Assembly: GCA_964483985.1 (NCBI GenBank) | Contig: CAZADS010000070.1 | Coordinates: 1-62,803, forward strand | Direction of reading: 5' to 3' | DNA length: 62,803 nucleotides | Source of the DNA: CAZADS01 sp964483985 | GTDB lineage: Bacteria > Pseudomonadota > Alphaproteobacteria > Thalassobaculales > Thalassobaculaceae | In this document: positions 1 to 8,983 of the stretch, piece after piece | Layout of the letters: each line of letters opens with the position of its first letter | Position numbering within the stretch: position 1 is the stretch's first letter | Notes under the pieces: generated by a model | Databases searched by the model: none | Told to the model about the DNA's origin: nothing | What the model saw: only the letters and a program-made list of their open reading frames with translations | Translations under genes and position numbers: made by a program

Positions 1-98
1 AAGTATACATCAAGGTAGAGAAAGGAAACAGGATAGAAATCACCAAAAATCATAACTCCTACTGTTTATGAACCCAAACCAACGAAAGGCATAAATAC

Positions 99-797
99 TT
101 GACTAGAATTTGCGTATTAACAGGCGTGGGTTGGGGAACTGGTCAGGCCATCGCAAGAAAATTCGCGGCCCAGGACTATCGCGTCGCCATGATTGCCCGT
201 AACACTGATCGGCTGCTACAATTTGAAAAACAAATACCAAACTCTCACTCTTATCCATGCGACGTGACGGATGAAAAAATGTTGGCCAGCACCATCAAAA
301 AAATCACCCAAGACGTGGGGCCCCCAAATGTGGTCATCCATAACGCCGTTGGTGGAACATGGGGTAACTTCTTAGAAATAGACCCAGCCGATCTGGAATA
401 CAATTTTCGGGTGAACGCATTAGCTTTTCTCCACTTGGCACGTCTAACCGCCCCAGCGATGATAACACGCGGAGCCGGCGTAATCATCTGCACCGGAAAT
501 ACGGCCGCCCATAGAGGCAAAAGCGAGTATGCCGCTTTCGCACCCGCCAAGGCGGCTCAGCGCATTGTGGCAGAATCCATTGCTAGGGAAGTAGGACCAA
601 AAGGAGTCCACGTTGCTTACGTCACCATAGATGCAACCATAGACCTTCGGTGGACGCGGCGGCGTCACCCAACCAAATCCGATGATTATTTTATAAAGCC
701 ATCAGAGATTGCAGATGAGGTCTTTCACGTTTCGCAGCAGCCAAAAAGTGCTTGGAGTTTTAACGTAGAAATTAGACCTCACGGCGAAATTTGGTAA
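99..797 (+). CDS. SDR-family oxidoreductase with atypical active site
   Basis: Short-chain dehydrogenase/reductase of 232 aa, a cytosolic NAD(P)-dependent Rossmann enzyme; substrate unknown. The cofactor motif TGVGWGTG lies at residues 8-15 and an HNAV version of the NAG motif at 81-84. The catalytic YxxxK is replaced by FAPAK (F147, K151), and no serine sits at the usual place about 13 residues before it. Y144 is nearby but out of register. I recall a subgroup of SDRs with a similar F-A-x-A-K motif, so this may be a natural variant rather than decay. The start is TTG, preceded by AAAGG at 85-89. The stop lies 17 nt before the next gene's ATG, so the two are probably co-transcribed. Family is certain, reaction is not. 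Confidence 0.85.
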   Translation: MTRICVLTGVGWGTGQAIARKFAAQDYRVAMIARNTDRLLQFEKQIPNSHSYPCDVTDEKMLASTIKKITQDVGPPNVVIHNAVGGTWGNFLEIDPADLEYNFRVNALAFLHLARLTAPAMITRGAGVIICTGNTAAHRGKSEYAAFAPAKAAQRIVAESIAREVGPKGVHVAYVTIDATIDLRWTRRRHPTKSDDYFIKPSEIADEVFHVSQQPKSAWSFNVEIRPHGEIW

Positions 798-814
798 ATC
801 AACGGAGTCCTAAA

Positions 815-1612
815 ATGTTGACTGATGAACAAGCGACTAAAGCCGCCACCCTAATTTGGAGGTGTTGGAAATCTGGATCAGTAATGAAAACGTTGCCTGC
901 CGATTTGAAACCATCTAACCGTGCCGATGCATATAAAATTCAGAAGAATTTCGAGGCGTGGAGCGCCAAACCAATCGTGGGATGGAAAATAGCCGCTACA
1001 AGTAGTGCTGGTCAGCAGCATATAGGTGTAAGTGCTCCAATAGCTGGCCGTTTGCTATTTGAAAACACATTTGAGAGCGGAAGAGAATTATTTTTCGGAG
1101 TAAACCGGATGGCCGTGGCCGAAGCAGAATTTGCGTTCTGTATGGCCGTAGATCTCCCTCCAAAACGATCCATTTATAGCCAACAGGAGGTGGTAGCGTC
1201 CATCGAATCTCTTCACCCAGCTATAGAGATCCCAGATTCTCGTTTCGTTCCCTTTGAAAGCGCCGGCGAGGCTCAATTAATAGCAGACAATGCATGCACT
1301 CGTGATTTTATTTTGGGACCACCCATGCCAGAGAATTGGCGGAATAGAGACCTTTCCAAGCAAGTGGTCGAGATCCGGGCCGGAGACGCGGCACCCCACG
1401 TGGGAAACGGCGCTAACGTACTTGGTGGTCCATTTATTGCGCTAACATGGATTGTTAATGAATTATCCTCGTTTGGACTGACGTTGGAGGCCGGTAAATT
1501 CGTCACCACGGGGACATGTACTGTTCCGGTGCCGATTCAATCGGGGGACATGATCAGTGCCACTTTTGGCGACCTTGGCGATATCTATGTGCGGTTTCGA
1601 TCTGCAAATTAG
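815..1612 (+). CDS. 2-keto-4-pentenoate hydratase / MhpD-like protein
   Basis: Member of the 2-keto-4-pentenoate hydratase/4-oxalocrotonate decarboxylase group, which adds water to, or decarboxylates, 2-oxo-enoic acids in ring-cleavage pathways. I chose the ATG at 815 (265 aa) because GGAG at 804-807 sits 7 nt upstream; a TTG at 791 would overlap the previous stop. Visible family features are GWK at 56-58, the AEAEFAF metal-binding stretch around 102-108 (E103, E105) and a C-terminal half ending in a GDLGDI-type strand. The neighbouring SDR suggests a short catabolic operon, but no ring-cleavage enzyme is adjacent. Hydratase versus decarboxylase cannot be decided. Confidence 0.85.
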   Translation: MLTDEQATKAATLIWRCWKSGSVMKTLPADLKPSNRADAYKIQKNFEAWSAKPIVGWKIAATSSAGQQHIGVSAPIAGRLLFENTFESGRELFFGVNRMAVAEAEFAFCMAVDLPPKRSIYSQQEVVASIESLHPAIEIPDSRFVPFESAGEAQLIADNACTRDFILGPPMPENWRNRDLSKQVVEIRAGDAAPHVGNGANVLGGPFIALTWIVNELSSFGLTLEAGKFVTTGTCTVPVPIQSGDMISATFGDLGDIYVRFRSAN

Positions 1613-1704
1613 CGTTTCAGATTTAAAACGCGGCATTGTTAAAAGATTAAAACATTCTATTCTACCATAGCTGCGTGTTGGGGCGTATGAGACTTCTAGC
1701 CAAT

Positions 1705-2469
1705 CTATTGCGGAGGTACATAGGCCGCTGTAGTTCCTCCGTCTACCGGAATAGTAGCTCCGGTTATATAATCGGAATGGTCACTTAGTAGGAAATCAAT
1801 TACACGAACGATGTCATTTGGTTGTGCTATCCGGCCTAAAGGTGAGGGGCCCGACGGCCGCCAATTTCCGAGGGTTTCCGGATCTCTTTGATCCCGTATC
1901 ATTGGAGTATCAACCGTTCCAGGAGCGACAGCGTTAACCAGAATTTTGTATTTTGCGCATTCTACAGAAAGAACACGGGTCAACTGACCAACGGCGGCTT
2001 TAGATGCAGAATACGCTCCTGAATCAATTTTTGGACGCAGTGCAGATATCGAAGATAGCAGTATTATTCGTGCTTTTTCACCAGCATTCGTCGCTTGACG
2101 AAGCATTGGTAATGATTCTCGGGCCGTTAACCAAAGGCCTCGAACGTTTACATTGAAAACTAAATCAAATTCCTCAATAGCCATTTCGGCTAAAGGGCCC
2201 AAACGAAGCACACCTGCACACGCTATTAGTGCATTTACAGTTGGTTTTTGTTCGCTTATCCTCTTCATCGTCCTAATTATCTCTACATGTTTGGTTATAT
2301 CACATGTTGTTGGCTTAAAATTTTGATTTGAAATTTCTTTGGCAGCTCTGCTCAATAGTTCTTCATTTGAATCGATGCCAAATACTTCCCAATTTTTATT
2401 TGTAAGATCTTTACAGGTTTCAAACCCTATACCAGACGCTGCTCCAGTAATGATGGCTGTGTGTTTCAT
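1705..2469 (-). CDS. SDR-family oxidoreductase
   Basis: Classical SDR of 254 aa with all key elements: TGAASGIG at 8-15, serine near residue 140 and YSASK (Y153, K157), plus the C-terminal TGATIPVDGG typical of FabG/EntA-like enzymes. It should reduce or oxidise a ketone/alcohol with NAD(P)H in the cytosol; substrate not readable. The ATG is preceded by GGGAG on the minus strand (around 2475-2479). It is transcribed towards the hydratase gene (convergent) and lies 61 nt downstream of uvrB on the same strand, though a functional link with DNA repair is unlikely. Confidence 0.9.
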   Translation of the reverse strand: MKHTAIITGAASGIGFETCKDLTNKNWEVFGIDSNEELLSRAAKEISNQNFKPTTCDITKHVEIIRTMKRISEQKPTVNALIACAGVLRLGPLAEMAIEEFDLVFNVNVRGLWLTARESLPMLRQATNAGEKARIILLSSISALRPKIDSGAYSASKAAVGQLTRVLSVECAKYKILVNAVAPGTVDTPMIRDQRDPETLGNWRPSGPSPLGRIAQPNDIVRVIDFLLSDHSDYITGATIPVDGGTTAAYVPPQ

Positions 2470-2530
2470 TTTTACTCCCTGTGTTTAAAAACATATCGTC
2501 TAGCGGCGTTTGTTATTCTCCGGTAATTTG

Positions 2531-4774
2531 TCAATGCGTTCTACGCCGGAGTTTTGTTTTTGATCGCGAGTGGATCCCTTGCTTTTTTGATGGGCCTTGT
2601 ACTGATGTTTTTACGTGAATGATAGCACCCTTACGAAGGGGTTTGCCGTCCGGCGTCATACCTAATTCTGCTGCTTCGACTCTTTTTATTTCGTCTCTTA
2701 ACCTCGCTGCTTCTTCGAATTCTAGATCGGCAGCTGCTGAGCGCATTCGCGTTTCTAACTCGTTTACAAGTGTTTTTAAATCTTTACCTACCAATCCCCC
2801 TTCATCTTCGCCGGTATCGATGGTTATATGATCGCCGCGTTCATAAACGCTCTCGAGGATGTCGCTTATGCTTTTTCGTATTGTTTCAGGAGTGATTCCG
2901 TTGGCAAGGTTATAAGCAGTTTGGCGCTCGCGTCTTCGGTTAGTCTCGTCAATAGCGTACTTTAAACTTTCGGTAACGTTATCTGCGTACAGTATAACCC
3001 TACCGTCAATGTTGCGCGCGGCCCGACCAATCGTCTGAATTAGTGAAGTGCGCGATCTGAGATAGCCCTCTTTATCGGCGTCTAAAATCGCAACTAAAGC
3101 ACATTCGGGAATATCTAGGCCTTCTCGCAATAGGTTTATACCTATTAGTATATCGAATACGCCGAGTCTAAGATCACGAATTATTTCTATTCGTTCAAGT
3201 GTATCAATATCCGAATGTATGTATCGGACCTTAAGACCGGCTTCCGCCATATATTCCGTGAGGTCTTCAGCCATGCGTTTAGTCAGAGTAGTTATTAAAA
3301 CTCTATGATTTCTTATCGCGCATTCTTGGCATTCCGCAATAATATCATCCACTTGGTTATCAGTCCCTCGTACAACGCAGACTGGGTCTATCAGCCCGGT
3401 GGGGCGCACCAATTGTTCGGTAAAAACCCCACCGGTACGGGCGAGTTCCCAAGGCCCAGGTGTGGCTGATATGAAGACAGTTTGTGGTCTCATACCTTCC
3501 CACTCGTCAAACTTTAATGGGCGATTGTCCATACATGAAGGCAAACGGAAACCAAATTCAGATAAGGTGGATTTTCGAGCAAAATCTCCTTTATACATTC
3601 CACCAAGTTGTGGAACGGTTACATGGCTTTCATCGATAATTAGCAGAGCGTTTTCTGGCAAATATTCGAATAGTGTTGGAGGAGGCTCTCCTTGTTCTCT
3701 CCCTGACAAATAACGAGAATAATTTTCAATACCCGCACAAGATCCCGTAGCTTCAATCATCTCCAGGTCAAAGGAAGTGCGCTGTTCTAGCCGCTGGGCT
3801 TCGAGCAATTTTCCATTACTGTTAAGGTTATTAAGGCGATATTTCAACTCGGATTTGATTTGTTGAATCGCCTGGTTGAGAGTAGGCTTAGGGGTCACAT
3901 AATGTGAATTTGCAAACACTCGAACTTGCTCAAGCGCACTAGTTTTTTCGCCCGTTAATGGATCAAACTCGTGTAAGTTTTCAAGTTCGTCTCCGAAAAA
4001 GGATAATCGCCAAGCACGGTCTTCCAAGTGAGCTGGGAATATTTCTAACAAATCCCCTCGCACCCGGAACGTCCCTCGGTAGAAAGCAGTGTCATTTCTG
4101 CGATATTGCAACTCTACAAGCCGCCGCATGAGCGCTCGAATATCAAGGACTTGTCCGGTTGTGAGAGAAACTGTCATGTTCCCATAAGTCTCTACTGCTC
4201 CGATTCCATAAATACAGGAAACCGAGGCCACGATTATGACATCTTCACGTTCCAATAACGCTCTTGTGGCAGAATGGCGCATTCGGTCTATTTGCTCGTT
4301 AATAGACGCTTCTTTTTCTACATAGGTATCGGTTCGTGGCACGTAAGCTTCGGGTTGATAGTAATCGTAATACGAAACAAAATACTCTACGGCATTCTCT
4401 GGAAAGAAGCTTTTCATTTCCCCATATAGTTGTGCGGCTAACGTTTTGTTGGGGGCAAGTACTAGTGTGGGTCGACGCACGTTCTGGATGACGTGTGCCA
4501 TTGTGAACGTTTTGCCCGATCCTGTAACACCGAGAAGTACTTGATCCCATTCTTGGTTCTGTAACCCTTCTGTTAGTTCTTTAATAGCAAGAGGTTGGTC
4601 CCCTGCTGGTTTAAACTCGGAAACAATTTTGAACGGCTGGGTCGCATCTTGTTTAGCGGCACCAGACTTAAGATCTGGTGCTCTGCTTCCAATTCTATTT
4701 GTAAGATGGCGTTCCTGACGTCGCGCTTGCAATTCGGCTGAGCTATCGGGTCGGGCTAGAGGTGCTTCATTCAT
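2531..4774 (-). CDS. uvrB: UvrABC system protein B (excinuclease subunit)
   Basis: UvrB, the ATP-dependent damage-verification helicase of nucleotide excision repair; it receives lesions from UvrA2 and recruits UvrC. The 747-aa product has Walker A GVTGSGKT at 82-89, the aromatic beta-hairpin region (YYDYYQPEAY) just before residue 150, helicase motifs including DESH and GRAARN, and a C-terminal UVR motif (LEFEEAARLRDEI) that contacts UvrC. The first about 45 residues are an extension before the usual PFKI/PAGDQP start, common in alphaproteobacteria. No GTTC-N7-GTTC SOS box was seen upstream. uvrC lies 4.2 kb away on the other strand. Confidence 0.98.
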   Translation of the reverse strand: MNEAPLARPDSSAELQARRQERHLTNRIGSRAPDLKSGAAKQDATQPFKIVSEFKPAGDQPLAIKELTEGLQNQEWDQVLLGVTGSGKTFTMAHVIQNVRRPTLVLAPNKTLAAQLYGEMKSFFPENAVEYFVSYYDYYQPEAYVPRTDTYVEKEASINEQIDRMRHSATRALLEREDVIIVASVSCIYGIGAVETYGNMTVSLTTGQVLDIRALMRRLVELQYRRNDTAFYRGTFRVRGDLLEIFPAHLEDRAWRLSFFGDELENLHEFDPLTGEKTSALEQVRVFANSHYVTPKPTLNQAIQQIKSELKYRLNNLNSNGKLLEAQRLEQRTSFDLEMIEATGSCAGIENYSRYLSGREQGEPPPTLFEYLPENALLIIDESHVTVPQLGGMYKGDFARKSTLSEFGFRLPSCMDNRPLKFDEWEGMRPQTVFISATPGPWELARTGGVFTEQLVRPTGLIDPVCVVRGTDNQVDDIIAECQECAIRNHRVLITTLTKRMAEDLTEYMAEAGLKVRYIHSDIDTLERIEIIRDLRLGVFDILIGINLLREGLDIPECALVAILDADKEGYLRSRTSLIQTIGRAARNIDGRVILYADNVTESLKYAIDETNRRRERQTAYNLANGITPETIRKSISDILESVYERGDHITIDTGEDEGGLVGKDLKTLVNELETRMRSAAADLEFEEAARLRDEIKRVEAAELGMTPDGKPLRKGAIIHVKTSVQGPSKKQGIHSRSKTKLRRRTH

Positions 4775-4868
4775 GAGGCTTTTCTAATTCAATATCAAAT
4801 AACAGGAAGATTGATTAAATGTTGCTATGGGGCGCTTGGCAATAGTGCTAAATGATTTTGAAGGGTAT

Positions 4869-4892
4869 TTGACAATAATAAACCTGTTTATT
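4869..4892 (+). promoter_or_regulatory. TTGACA box overlapping a 16-bp inverted repeat
   Basis: A consensus -35 hexamer TTGACA (4869-4874) runs into a perfect inverted repeat AATAAAC-CT-GTTTATT (4877-4892) about 85 nt upstream of the radical SAM gene. The placement suggests an operator over a promoter, but no convincing -10 box is visible at 16-18 bp spacing. The site lies in the divergent uvrB/radical SAM gap and could serve either gene. Confidence 0.35.
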
Positions 4893-4975
4893 GAATGTTG
4901 GATTTAATACGATAATGGTAATTATTTTAGAAGCAGATTGTTTTTGAAAAAGAAATTAGTCTAAGGGTAAACAGT

Positions 4976-5932
4976 ATGTCCGTTAGTAGAAACCAAAACA
5001 CTTCGGAATCAAATAAATTTCGAGATCCTTTTAAAACGGCAAATGGGGAAACCCGAGCCTTCGTTGATTTAAAATCTTTGGATACGCTTTGGATTAATAC
5101 TGGGACTTTGTGCAATATAGCTTGTACAAATTGCTATATAGAATCATCCCCGTATAATGACCGATTAGCCTATGTTACTCGAGCTGAAATCAAGAACTAT
5201 CTGCATGAAATCATACATTATAAAATGGGAACGCGATTAATTGGGTTTACGGGCGGTGAACCTTTTATGAATCCCGATTTTATTGGAATGCTCGAGGACT
5301 CTTTCCTTTATGATTTCGACGTTTTGATTTTAACAAATGCAATGAAGCCGTTGCACCAGAAACGGGCGAATCTCTTGAGATTGCAAGAGCAATATCCTAC
5401 AGCGAATTTGACTATCAGAGTTTCAATTGACCATTATGACCCGCAACTTCATGAAAAAGAACGTGGAAGTAAAACTTGGCAACCTATGATCGAGGGTCTG
5501 ATTTGGCTGAGCGAAAACGCTTTCGAGATAAAAATTGCAGGTCGTTCATTAACAAATGAATCGGAGTCTGAAGTTCGAGAAGGATTTGGCCAACTGTTTA
5601 AAAAGCTAGGATTAAACCTAGATTCGCAAAAGGGAGCGGATTTGGTTTTATTCCCTGAGATGAACGAACAAGTTGATATTCCTGAAATCACAGAACAATG
5701 TTGGGATATTTTGTCGGTTTCCCCGAAAGACCAGATGTGTCACAACGCCCGTATGATTGTTAAACGCAAGGGATCTGATCATCCATCAGTCGTAGCATGC
5801 ACGCTTTTACCGTATGATGCTCAGTTTGAACTTGGCATAGCCTTACATACTGCGCGCCAAAGAGTACAACTCAATCATCCTCATTGCGCAAAATTTTGTG
5901 TTTTGGGTGGGGCAACATGCAATAGTAGTTGA
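4976..5932 (+). CDS. Radical SAM protein with C-terminal cysteine cluster
   Basis: Radical SAM enzyme of 318 aa: CxxxCxxC (C46, C50, C53) binds the SAM-ligating 4Fe-4S cluster, GGEP at 93-96 is the SAM-amine motif, and later strands follow the (beta/alpha) barrel plan. The C-terminal 90 residues hold several cysteines (an MCHN stretch, an ACTL stretch, and C304, C308, C315 at the very end), which resembles a SPASM/twitch-like auxiliary cluster. The ATG has AAGGG 8 nt upstream. It is monocistronic between uvrB (divergent) and the cation exchanger, with no precursor peptide or partner recognisable, so the substrate is unknown. Confidence 0.88.
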   Translation: MSVSRNQNTSESNKFRDPFKTANGETRAFVDLKSLDTLWINTGTLCNIACTNCYIESSPYNDRLAYVTRAEIKNYLHEIIHYKMGTRLIGFTGGEPFMNPDFIGMLEDSFLYDFDVLILTNAMKPLHQKRANLLRLQEQYPTANLTIRVSIDHYDPQLHEKERGSKTWQPMIEGLIWLSENAFEIKIAGRSLTNESESEVREGFGQLFKKLGLNLDSQKGADLVLFPEMNEQVDIPEITEQCWDILSVSPKDQMCHNARMIVKRKGSDHPSVVACTLLPYDAQFELGIALHTARQRVQLNHPHCAKFCVLGGATCNSS

Positions 5933-6198
5933 AAAACGACTTGTTTGTTTTTTACGGCCGTGATCAAAGCAAAGTTTCCAGAAATATTTAGCTATCCCCT
6001 TCTAATGGGAACTAATATTTTAAACAGAGTACAGATGGATTGTACAAACCTAGCGAATCTAATGGCAATTAAGGCATGCTTTTTAGTAAATCTCTGAAAT
6101 ATTTTTGCCGCGTAAGAGTGGAAATTAGGCACTAGGATGAATAGTGTGTCATATACTGGAATTACAGAAGGCATGTTCACCTTCTTTCTAAATTTCTC

Positions 6199-7209
6199 AT
6201 GCGTTTTAGGCGGCCTGTTTACAATGAACATTTTAACTTTTCAATTCTAATTGTTGTGTCAACATTTTTTGCTATTGCAGGGTTTTGCTTGTTAATTGTA
6301 GGCGCAGAATTCATGATTCGTGGAGCTGTAGCAGTCGCTCGTGAAGCCAATGTTAGCCCGCACATTATCGGTCTCACGGTAATTGCTTTTGGTACATCAG
6401 CTCCTGAATTATTTGTAAGTTTGAAGGCGATTCTTTTGGGATCACCAGGGATTGCAATCGGGAATATTGTGGGCAGTAATATAGCCAATATCTTACTGAT
6501 GATTGGAATTATTGGAGTTATTTCTCCACTTGTGTGTGGAGGTCGAAGTTTAAAACGAGATTGCATAGTGCTTATTATTGCAACGATGGTTGTTGCGGGA
6601 CTTGCATTGGCTGGATCTGTTGATTTTCCTCTGGGAGGAATGATGTTGTTGGGTCTGATGGGGTATTTGACTTTTTGTTATTATGACGAGCGGCGGGCTA
6701 GCCCGGAAGGAGGATTACATGCCCAGGAAGCCGGTGAGATAGAGTTTTTGCCTGGCTCAAAATTTCGGGCTTGGTTCTGCATGCTTTTCGGTTTGGCTGC
6801 GTTAATTTTAGGAGCCCAGGTTTTAGTTGCTAGTTCTATGGAAATTGCTAGTCAGCTAGGTGTATCAGAAACCGTTGTGGGTATTAGTATGGTAGCTGTT
6901 GGAACATCATTACCTGAGCTTGCCACAACGATCGTAGCCGTCATTCGCCGTCACAATGAGGTAGCGCTTGGGAACATTTTAGGGAGTAATATATTCAATT
7001 CGCTAGGCGTTTTAGGAGCTGTTGCAGTAACAGAACGGCTTGTATTCCCCCAAAAGATTGTTTTTGGGGATATTTGGGTTATGGCTATTATTACTTTAAT
7101 ATTTGTGGCTATTGCCCTAGTCAAGGGTGTTATTACCAGACCCGTCGCAGGAGGGTTTTTATTATTCTACTGTCTATATATTACGACTCAGTTTATCGTC
7201 TGGCCTTGA
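6199..7209 (+). CDS. Calcium/sodium antiporter, CaxA/YrbG family
   Basis: Inner-membrane K+-independent Na+/Ca2+ exchanger-type protein, 336 aa with about ten hydrophobic segments. The two inverted alpha-repeats that bind the cation are clear: GTSAPEL with GNIVGSNIANIL in the N-terminal half and GTSLPEL with GNILGSNIFNSLG in the C-terminal half. The loop between the halves is polar, as usual. Family members normally begin almost directly with the first helix, so the roughly 14 polar residues ahead of it are odd and the true start may be a GTG near 6256; the ATG at 6199 has only a weak ribosome site. Converges on folB with a 39-nt gap. Confidence 0.9.
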   Translation: MRFRRPVYNEHFNFSILIVVSTFFAIAGFCLLIVGAEFMIRGAVAVAREANVSPHIIGLTVIAFGTSAPELFVSLKAILLGSPGIAIGNIVGSNIANILLMIGIIGVISPLVCGGRSLKRDCIVLIIATMVVAGLALAGSVDFPLGGMMLLGLMGYLTFCYYDERRASPEGGLHAQEAGEIEFLPGSKFRAWFCMLFGLAALILGAQVLVASSMEIASQLGVSETVVGISMVAVGTSLPELATTIVAVIRRHNEVALGNILGSNIFNSLGVLGAVAVTERLVFPQKIVFGDIWVMAIITLIFVAIALVKGVITRPVAGGFLLFYCLYITTQFIVWP

Positions 7210-7248
7210 TTTTTGGGATTTGGTTTTTGTATTTGGATGAAAAAAGAT

Positions 7249-7611
7249 CTAGCTGGTGTATTTCATTCGAACTCCCACACCCTCGCAGTTTTGATAAACA
7301 TCCGGTTTATGAACGCTAACATAAGCAGATTTAACTTCTGGTCGGATTTTAATTAAATCAAGTATTGAACGACAGAGTGTCTCTTGAAGATTGAAATGTC
7401 GATCTTCTATCAGTTGATTAATTTCCCTCCGTAAAAAATCATAATCTAAAACTTTTTCAATATTATCATCATTACTTGCCAATGAGTTGGATACTTTGAT
7501 CTCTACTGAGATTATTATTCGCTGCTTTGCAATTTTTTCGAAGTCATGGATACCGATAGAAACATTTACTTCATAATTTTGAAGAAAAAGAGTTGTGGTA
7601 ATATTATTCAT
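7249..7611 (-). CDS. folB: Dihydroneopterin aldolase
   Basis: FolB-family protein of 120 aa, the normal length. It cleaves 7,8-dihydroneopterin to 6-hydroxymethyl-dihydropterin and glycolaldehyde in folate synthesis; family members form octamers. Diagnostic features are the N-terminal strand ending in IGIHDFEKIAKQ, the central LDYDFLRREI segment and the C-terminal VSVHKP strand with the catalytic-region lysine. It lies 19 nt downstream of the SDR gene on the same strand, which supports that gene being a pteridine reductase. Confidence 0.9.
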   Translation of the reverse strand: MNNITTTLFLQNYEVNVSIGIHDFEKIAKQRIIISVEIKVSNSLASNDDNIEKVLDYDFLRREINQLIEDRHFNLQETLCRSILDLIKIRPEVKSAYVSVHKPDVYQNCEGVGVRMKYTS

Positions 7612-7630
7612 AAAAAAGTATGCCTTTTCT

Positions 7631-8410
7631 TCACTGAGATGGGGTGTTCAAAAAAGCCACATCACGAGGCAGTTTTTGAAGACTTTGGCCGCCATCTATT
7701 GCGATGACGTGTCCGTTCAAGGATTTAGTAGACAAAATAAACCTCAAAGCATTAATGATATCAGAAATACAAGAAACGTGGCCCAGTGGGCTCACGGTCC
7801 GAGCTTTTTGGAAGTTTTCCTGTCCCTGATTGCCACTTTCTAGAGTTATACCTGGTGCAATAGCATTAACTCGGATCTTAGGTGCCATAGCCATCGCTAA
7901 AGCAGTTGTTGCTCCATATAACCCTATTTTGCTTAAGGTATAAGAAAGATAGTCAGGATTTAATGCTAATACCTTGTTATCAAGGATGTTTACGATACAT
8001 CCTTTTTGATCGTGAGGGACTAAGTTGTAGAATATTTGGCTTAACAACATAGGTGCTCGTAAATTGACGGCAAAATGATCGTCCAGCATTTTTGGTGTCA
8101 TTGAAACGACATCATCATATTCGAAAAGGGAAGCATTATTGACAAGTACTCTTAAAGGAGGATTTCCTGTTTCGGAAATTTTTCTAAATATTCGGTTTAT
8201 ATCAGCGGGTTTTGCGAGATCAGCTATTACTATTTCTCCATTACCCTCGGAAGACCGGATCTTCTTGAGCAATTCTGACGCTTCATTGGCAGAGGTATTG
8301 CAATGAATGTATACGAACCACCCGTCCGATGCCAAAGCTTGCGCCATTTTTGCGCCAATTCGTCTGGCAGCTCCAGTAATGAGTACACTGTTTTGGGGTT
8401 TCGTTTCCAT
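7631..8410 (-). CDS. SDR oxidoreductase, probable FolM/pteridine-reductase type
   Basis: SDR of about 259 aa from the ATG at 8410; a TTG at 8431 would add seven residues and neither has a strong ribosome site. The N-terminal motif TGAARRIG, with two arginines in the glycine loop, and the YTLSK active site are typical of pteridine reductases/dihydromonapterin reductase (FolM) rather than FabG. Position directly upstream of folB in the same direction supports a role in reducing dihydropteridines in folate or tetrahydromonapterin synthesis. Generic SDR activity cannot be excluded. Confidence 0.8.
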   Translation of the reverse strand: METKPQNSVLITGAARRIGAKMAQALASDGWFVYIHCNTSANEASELLKKIRSSEGNGEIVIADLAKPADINRIFRKISETGNPPLRVLVNNASLFEYDDVVSMTPKMLDDHFAVNLRAPMLLSQIFYNLVPHDQKGCIVNILDNKVLALNPDYLSYTLSKIGLYGATTALAMAMAPKIRVNAIAPGITLESGNQGQENFQKARTVSPLGHVSCISDIINALRFILSTKSLNGHVIAIDGGQSLQKLPRDVAFLNTPSQ

Positions 8411-8983
8411 TTTATAAGCGTCAATTAGCAATTGATGTGGATGCCAAGTTTATTGGTAGTGAGATATATATTGCTGATACAAATAATTTCCAAAGATTAT
8501 TTATCCATTAACTAAAGTCTGTTTGAAATGAATAAGTTGAAAGGTAATAGCAATTTAATTATTTTAGAATAGCATCAGTTTTTTATTTGCCGCGGTAATG
8601 TAATGTGATGTGGAAGTTTATACTTTATACTAATTGAATCGGGCAAGAATAGCGCGCCAGTTTTTGCACGTAATATGCAGTAACATCTATCTTATCATAA
8701 GGTCATATGTAGGATATCCTTTATGTTTGAATTTAACTTGATATCTATTAAATATCAATCTTTTCAATAAGTTAGAAAGTTTGCCTATATTTTGAGCAAT
8801 TTTGTTAATCAAGAGGGAGGCTGGGCTCGACCGGCTATTGATTCGTGGTTACCCACAACTTTTTCCACAAGTATAGTGGATTACTTTATATTGTATAAAA
8901 ATCGTAGGACTAATGCAGTTACAATGGTCGATATTATTGTAGTTATGATTGGTAAAAAATGACAGTAACTTGGATTTAGAAAA
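8411..8983. other. 573-bp AT-rich gap with DnaA-box-like sites
   Basis: Divergent gap between the folM-like gene and uvrC; no ORF or RNA gene was recognised. Two DnaA-box-like 9-mers lie in the same orientation 12 bp apart: TTACCCACA (8849-8857) and TTTTCCACA (8861-8869), each one mismatch from TTATCCACA. More degenerate matches occur at 8501-8509 and on the other strand near 8417 and 8608. The stretch 8700-8815 is strongly AT-rich, as a DNA unwinding element would be. This could be a replication origin, a DnaA-controlled promoter for uvrC, or chance. Confidence 0.45.

Noticed and set aside
4775..8983. SOS (LexA) boxes upstream of uvrB and uvrC
   Set aside because: No GTTC-N7-GTTC or GAAC-N7-GAAC was found in either upstream region by eye.
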